Shown here in pieces: positions 58,643-64,000 of a stretch of 64,000 nucleotides of DNA. The DNA comes from Sciurus carolinensis. Lineage: Eukaryota > Chordata > Mammalia > Rodentia > Sciuridae. A model generated the notes under the pieces. The model ran no database searches and was not told the origin of the DNA. It saw nothing but the letters and a program-made list of their open reading frames with translations. The stretch is taken from contig NC_062217.1 of NCBI RefSeq assembly GCF_902686445.1, positions 88,097,758 to 88,161,757 on the forward strand, in the 5' to 3' direction. The position numbers and the translations under genes were made by a program. Each line of letters starts with the position of its first letter. Within the stretch, counting starts at the first letter, position 1.

Positions 58643-59535
58643 ATAGAATATATTCAACACACATCATCATACTATCTGAAGTTCAGCCCAATGTTTTATT
58701 ACAGATTTCACTCTTCTAGTTTTTTTTACAAATCAAGAATTTAAAGTACATTTGTAAGAAGACATTTAATCACTGAATATGCATATATACAAACTACATA
58801 GTACTAAGTATAAAATGTATGTAGTCATGTATAATATGCACATACATATACTTATATATTACTCACATTAAGATATTATTTATGCATGTTGCAAATCTAT
58901 ATGCACATACATGCATTATGCACATGAACACATCAACATATATGCATACATGCATTAATATTTATCTGCATATGTAATGTTTTATATCAGTGTTTATGAG
59001 TTTTTAAAAACTAAATATGAAGCATATTGTGCAAGCTTACGTATTGGGCTCATAGCCAGTATCTTTCTGAGCCCTGTTCTTTGCTCACCATCATCTCCTA
59101 ATAATCAAGTACTCAGCAACAGCAGGGGCAATGGAAAGAGAAGCAGAGGTAATTAGAGGCATAACTCAATACCACATGCTCAGAAAATAAAGACCAGAGA
59201 TAGCCTGTGAAAATCTTTTCATTCCATAGTCCAACATAATTCTATGTGGAAGAAAGAGGTGTTAATGAATTTGGAGCTCTTGTGTACTTAAATAACCACT
59301 GTCAATATTTTTTCTCAACTCTAATAACCCAATTCTGCAGTAAGCCCTTCAGTAGTGAGAACTTGCAAGTTTTCACATTATGACTTAAAAACTATTATTA
59401 AATAAAAATTATTAGCCTATTACATTATTAAAAGTACTGGGTTTCAGAATCAGACAAGTCTGAATTTTTATTCTGCATTGTGATACAGGACAAACCAGAA
59501 ACCCTCTTAGATATGTTGTAATAAAATATGTCTAA
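58643..59535. other. Unique DNA with an alternating purine-pyrimidine stretch
   Basis: 58770-58985 is rich in TATGCA/CATA alternations, with a 14-bp repeat ATATGCACATACAT at 58834-58847 and 58899-58912. No gene. Confidence 0.55.
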
Positions 59536-59632
59536 CAGGGGCCAGGAAAGTACATCAGAAGTACAGTACTTACCTAGTATTTTTGAAGACCTGGGTCCAA
59601 ACTCCAGTATGGCAAAAACTAAATAAATAAAC
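59536..59632 (+). mobile_element. ID-type SINE, degraded
   Basis: GGGGCCAGGAAAGTACATCA, GTACTTACCTAGTATTTTTG and TGGGTCCAAACTCCAGTATG give the tRNA-derived order, followed by an AAATAAATAAA tail. Confidence 0.8.
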
Positions 59633-60329
59633 ATTAAAAAAGTTAAAAAATTGGCTAATAATATTTACCTTAAAAACTGTTGAACCTCAAGTGGTATGTT
59701 ATTTTAATCTATGGTTACATATTGGGCAAACTTTAAATGGCATTTTAAATGAATTTCTGAGTTTTAAAAAAAAATTTAAGAGAGGATTCTCACAATTTAA
59801 TACAGGGATAAATTATTGTGGAATACATTTTAAAGGGTGGAGAATAGAGCAGAGGGCATATGAAGGGAGAAAATAATTTGAGTTTAATATTTTAAATTTA
59901 AAATAAAAATATATTAATAATGTGAGTTTAATATTTTAAAAGTATGCTGTGAAGACATATCTACATATATGTATGTAGATATAAGAACACATCATTCTAT
60001 GCTCTTTTATAAGAATGGCAATGAAAAAAGACTATTTTGTTAATCAGATTTCAAACTAAAAACAAACTGGTCACCCAAGGAACACACACAACAACTACTG
60101 ACATTGAGACCAGGAGTAAATGTCTTTTACAGGTCTCAGAGAAAAGACACAGCGAAGAGTTTGAATAACATCCTCAAAAACATCCTGGCAGCAAATTCAG
60201 CTTTGAACTTCATAGACTGCTTCTGAGGATGCAGACAGGAGGGAATGCTGGCCTTCATTTTTCTGACCTTCTTTAGCAGAATAGCATATGGAGCATTGGT
60301 TGTTCACAAAGGCTTTGCTCATGTTTCAC
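59633..60329. other. Unique AT-rich DNA
   Basis: Includes an 18-bp AT palindrome at 59888-59905 and a duplicated TGAGTTTAATATTTTAAA (about 59879 and 59923). No gene. Confidence 0.5.
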
Positions 60330-60470
60330 ATTTGTTTCATCATTGACTAACTGTGACCTTGGACAATTATATAGCTTCTAGTTTCTCCTCATGTGAAATG
60401 AGAGTGTGATAATAGCTACCTTATAAATTGCTATCAGGATTAAATGAAATGCCAGGCTCAGTTACATGCC
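60330..60470 (+). mobile_element. MIR SINE
   Basis: GACTAACTGTGACCTTGGAC, CTCCTCATGTGAAATGAGAG, GATAATAGCTACCTTATAAA and TCAGGATTAAATGAAATG match MIR. Confidence 0.87.
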
Positions 60471-61189
60471 AGAGGAAAGAAATGGTGATATTTAAATGAA
60501 GCAGCTGATATTGAGGTGTTGTTTTACTTTTCAAAGGACAAGTCCTATCCTTACATTGTGGGAACATTTTATACAAATAATATTAATACATATGTCCTGT
60601 AATTTCCCAACATTTAACCTGCCATTTTTTTTTTGTTTGTTTTAGTATTACATTAAAGTACAAAAGGTGTAGAAAAGCAGATTTGATTTCTGGTTACCAC
60701 CTCAGAGTACATTAAAAGACACTAACTCCACAGTACCAATCTAAATTGCCCAAGAGAAGGCCTCCAAATTCTTTGTCTTTCATATCTCTTTTTTCCTACT
60801 CTATTCACAATCTCAGTTCCCACACTACCATCGTGTAGTCATTGATCATATATGTACTTCCCCCAAGTCTTGGTCAATCACACCTGCCCCACTACTTTAA
60901 ACATCCACCTTGATGGGAATATTCTTGAAATACTTATTGCTTCTCCAAGATTAAGAATCTTGGTTTTGATTTATTTGCATAGTTGTCACTTTTCAATCAT
61001 CTAAGTAGCTAATAGTACGTCATGTGCCTTCACACCTTACAATTATTTCTAAGAAAATCCAAAGTAAATGAGTTTGCATTATAATCTCAAGACACTTGAT
61101 CTTTGGTTCCAATTTAGGCTTCACTAAAATGTAATGTGAATTTTTATCCTTAAAATAAAGTGATTAGACAAGAATGTTTCTCATCTTGA
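60471..61189. other. Unique DNA
   Basis: No gene or named repeat. Confidence 0.45.
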
Positions 61190-61385
61190 CACTGTATTTG
61201 TATATTCACTGCATAATTTTTTGTCATGGATGACATTCCATGAAGTATAGGATATTTAGCAACATCTATGGTCTCAAAATATGCAATATCAGCAGCAGCA
61301 TTCTCCTCCATCTGCAAGAACCAAAACTGTCTTTAGGCATTGCCAAATGTGTCTTGTGAAAAAAATTGCCAATGTTGGAAACACT
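61190..61385 (+). mobile_element. MER20-type hAT (Charlie) DNA transposon
   Basis: GGATATTTAGCAACATCTAT, CAAGAACCAAAACTGTCTTT, AGGCATTGCCAAATGTGTCT and AATGTTGGAAACACTGAT follow the MER20 consensus order. Non-coding. Confidence 0.82.
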
Positions 61386-61429
61386 GATGTGGTCTTTGAA
61401 ATTCTATGGGAGATGTACCAATAGTGCTA

Positions 61430-61570
61430 TATTAGCACATATTTATTTATTTTCACTAAAATATGAAAGTTCATTGAGGGCAGAGACAATGTTCTGTTTT
61501 GTGCAGTACCGCCTTCCCAGAGGATGCAATGTGTAGTAGTCATTCATAAATTTTTGTTGAAAAAAATGAG
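61430..61570 (+). mobile_element. L2 3' end
   Basis: AAGTTCATTGAGGGCAGAGA, CAATGTTCTGTTTTGTGCAG and CATTCATAAATTTTTGTTGA match the L2 3' terminal pattern. Confidence 0.8.
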
Positions 61571-62190
61571 AAAATCAGGAAATATTTAACTCCACAGGAA
61601 ATGATACCTCCTCTTCATTACATTTTAGCAGAACATTTTCATGATGCTTGCCATATTTTTTCTTATGAATAGTATGTTTGCTTCTTGTAAATTTAGTTCA
61701 TATCCCCCTGTAGAATACAAGATGCTTGGAGAAAGAACTTGAGCATCTTCTATTCTCAGTTCAACACATTAATTAATTTTATGTGCTCTAAAACTTTTTA
61801 CACACTGTGATTGACAGATTGAAATATTCCATCCTCAACACAGCAGCATGAAATAGAAAGAAAATGGACACAAATGTCTGAAATACAGATTTTTCTCTCA
61901 AGCATCTATAAGAGAAGAAAAATGATCATTTCCTACAATTCATATACAGATTTGTTCCCGAACTTTACAAAATTTTACATGTTTCTTTTATGTTAATCCA
62001 AGTGCATGATTCTATCATCCTGCAGCATGTGCTTCCTCCCTCTTTGTTGTATGGGAGTGTGCATACCAAAACGTGAAACTGTTTGTAAATACAGCATTTG
62101 CTTTTATCCCTTTGTGGCATTGCTACTGATCACTGAGCTGAGCATTTAAAAAGTATTTTACATGCAGATTTTAAATACTTGAAGATATAT
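61571..62190. other. Unique DNA
   Basis: A weak L2-like segment lies near 61700-61780. No gene. Confidence 0.4.
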
Positions 62191-62206
62191 TCTTTCTTTC
62201 TTTTTG

Positions 62207-62266
<60 letters not shown>

Positions 62267-62340
62267 TTTCTCTTCCTTCCTTTCTTTTTCCCTGCATTTC
62301 TTTCTTTCTTCCTTCCTTTCTTCTTCTTTTTTTCTCTTTT
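62191..62340. repeat. (TTTC)n microsatellite and polypyrimidine tract
   Basis: About 150 bases of TTTC/CTTT units with TTCC and TTTTTC interruptions. Frames through it on both strands (poly Phe/Leu/Ser and poly Lys/Glu/Arg) are artefacts of the repeat. Confidence 0.95.
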
Positions 62341-64000
62341 ATAATACAAAAACTCTGCCTGCTTTATGGCACAGGTTTACAGAAGTTATGGGTTTCTTGA
62401 TTTCTATGACTTCTCCTTAGAATCTCTGGTCTCCTCTCACAGAACCACTATGTGATTAGAAGTTCTTAATGTGATTGTGTTTCTAAAGAATGACTAACAG
62501 CTACACTGCACAGAATTATAAAAGTAATGATAGGAATATGACCAGAGTTTACATTTCTTCACTGTCATTGATTCTCTTCATAAAAACATATCTTTAAGTG
62601 ATCATGGAGTTATCTGCCAATAGGACACTTTGTCCCCATCCTGGAAGATGAGAAGTTACAGCAGAAGAGGATGTACAGAGTCTTTTTAGCCTTCTGGTTC
62701 TTTCCAAATGACTTTACTTTAAGAACATTTTCATCAAATACAATCCAAACATAATTCTCTCTATAATTGTTCTCTATTAAAGTTCAAGACCAACTGTCAG
62801 AGCTTAAAAGTAAACCCTTATTAGCTCTTATAATTTCTACTCTGGAACTAGTAAGGGATTGTCAAAACTCTAAACACAGAAGTTGGGGAGATCACAGGGA
62901 AGAGGTGGGAAAATACTCAACCAAACTCTACTGACAAAAGTAGTCTCTGTGAACCTGTAACCAATGCATTTCAGAGAGCTGGAGCATCTCAAGATGGAGG
63001 AAGAGATCTTCTTTTCAATCTTATTCCCCTTATTTTGGGAGGGGCTGATTGAAAATAAATAAATAAATAATTTGGAATATTTAACAAAACATCAAAATCT
63101 TTTTAGATTTGTTACTTGCAAATGGAAAAATTCACATTGCATTCTTCATATTTTAAAATACAGAAGCTTGGGTAATATTTGAATAGCTAGAAAAAAAGTA
63201 TAACTTTAAATCATCACAGATGTTTTTTTTCTTTACAAAAGTCCTAGATTATAATGTCTTTTAAAAAAATGCTTTAACAATGTGTCATGCACCAAATCAG
63301 AACCAAGGAAGACTACGTACATAAAATACTTTATGTTAAAGAAATAAAATTGAAAGATTCCTACAGGGTCTAACTAGGATTTATGGTAAGTTACTCTGTT
63401 ACATCCTTGACCTATCTAAAAAGTGTTATTCGTTAAGATGAAAAAAGAGCTATTACTTTTATATATCCAACTTAACTAATATTCTACCTCTCACACAGAA
63501 TGGGTCTGAGATATATCTTTTCTTGGAAAATTCCATTTACTTTATACATGAATTGACATTTAATAGAAAGTATTCTGCAAAACAATATTCTGATTTTCTT
63601 TTGGAAATGAAAATGAAAATGCAATGATGGAAACGAATTATTTCAACTATTATCAGAATTACTTTCCTTTCTGCAACTGGTAGTATATTTCCATTTTGCA
63701 ATTTCTCATAGTTAGTATTTCCCTGGGAAGCTTAATCCGTACATCACAATAGTCTCTCTGACAAATTACACAATAAACAAATTATTTACGTTTTCAAAAG
63801 GCTACACATTTGTCATACAAATTACCTAAATTACTGTTTGCAGCTTTGAAACACTGGAATAGATAAAGCATCTGAAAACCCAACTTAAGTAACATAATAA
63901 TGATTACAATAAAAAGATAATTTGATATCCTTAAACAGAAAACCTGCAGTGATTTAACAAGAGATAGCTGTGAACTAAGTTACAATCTAAGGAAAATACT
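62341..64000. other. Unique AT-rich intergenic DNA to the window end
   Basis: No gene or named repeat. A short (AAAT)n run lies at 63053-63071. Confidence 0.5.

Noticed and set aside
62158..62400. Lys/Glu-rich and Phe/Leu-rich frames
   Set aside because: Translations of the TTTC tract.

Overview
The window is AT-rich mammalian nuclear DNA with no gene I can defend. There is no spliced gene, host coding exon, tRNA/rRNA gene, CRISPR array or bacterial-type operon; every open frame of any length lies in a transposable element, a microsatellite or AT-rich chance sequence. The repeats point to a rodent of the squirrel-related clade (Sciuridae and relatives): short tRNA-derived ID-type SINEs, dimeric B1-dID SINEs (a 7SL-derived B1 half joined to an ID half), several L1 copies sharing one rodent-like ORF2, and mammal-wide fossils (MIR, L2, MER5-, MER20- and Tigger-type DNA transposons, MaLR LTRs). 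The species assignment is inference from repeat families only.

Layout: 1-711 is the 5' end of a class I (gammaretrovirus-like) endogenous retrovirus on the minus strand, with a complete LTR, an intact tRNA-Pro primer binding site and leader; its interior lies off the left edge. 2.3-5.5 kb carries an L1 3' end, a Tigger-type element and an ID SINE with a 16-bp target duplication. 6625-7421 is a solo LTR flanked by TAACTG. 7.8-10.1 kb is a two-LTR MaLR element on the minus strand. 10.1-22.8 kb is mostly unique sequence with an unusual internal L1 fragment (14.2 kb), an inverted L1 (17.2 kb), an L1M remnant, MIRs, a MER5-like element and microsatellites. 22.8-24.1 kb is a 5'-truncated L1. 24.1-36.2 kb is fossil repeats and unique DNA. 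36186-36624 is a second solo LTR, related at its 5' edge to the one at 6.6 kb, in opposite orientation and flanked by CTGTGC.

The main feature is a full-length L1 at 37455-43671, flanked by a perfect 12-bp duplication. It has a GC-rich 5'UTR built of two tandem units with a 607-bp period, ORF1, ORF2, and a 3'UTR with a G-quadruplex-type tract and a poly(A) signal. ORF1 has one frameshift and ORF2 has three stops and four frameshifts, so this copy cannot move itself. A 248-codon open frame runs antisense through its 5'UTR. 43.7-64 kb is gene-poor AT-rich sequence with degraded L1M, B1-dID, MIR, L2, MER5 and MER20 copies and a 150-bp TTTC tract.

Nothing here works as a pathway. The interest lies in retroelement biology: LTR families, L1 5'UTR architecture and unusual insertion structures. 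Family names come from recognising sequence patterns without a database; edges of old repeats are good to tens of bases only.
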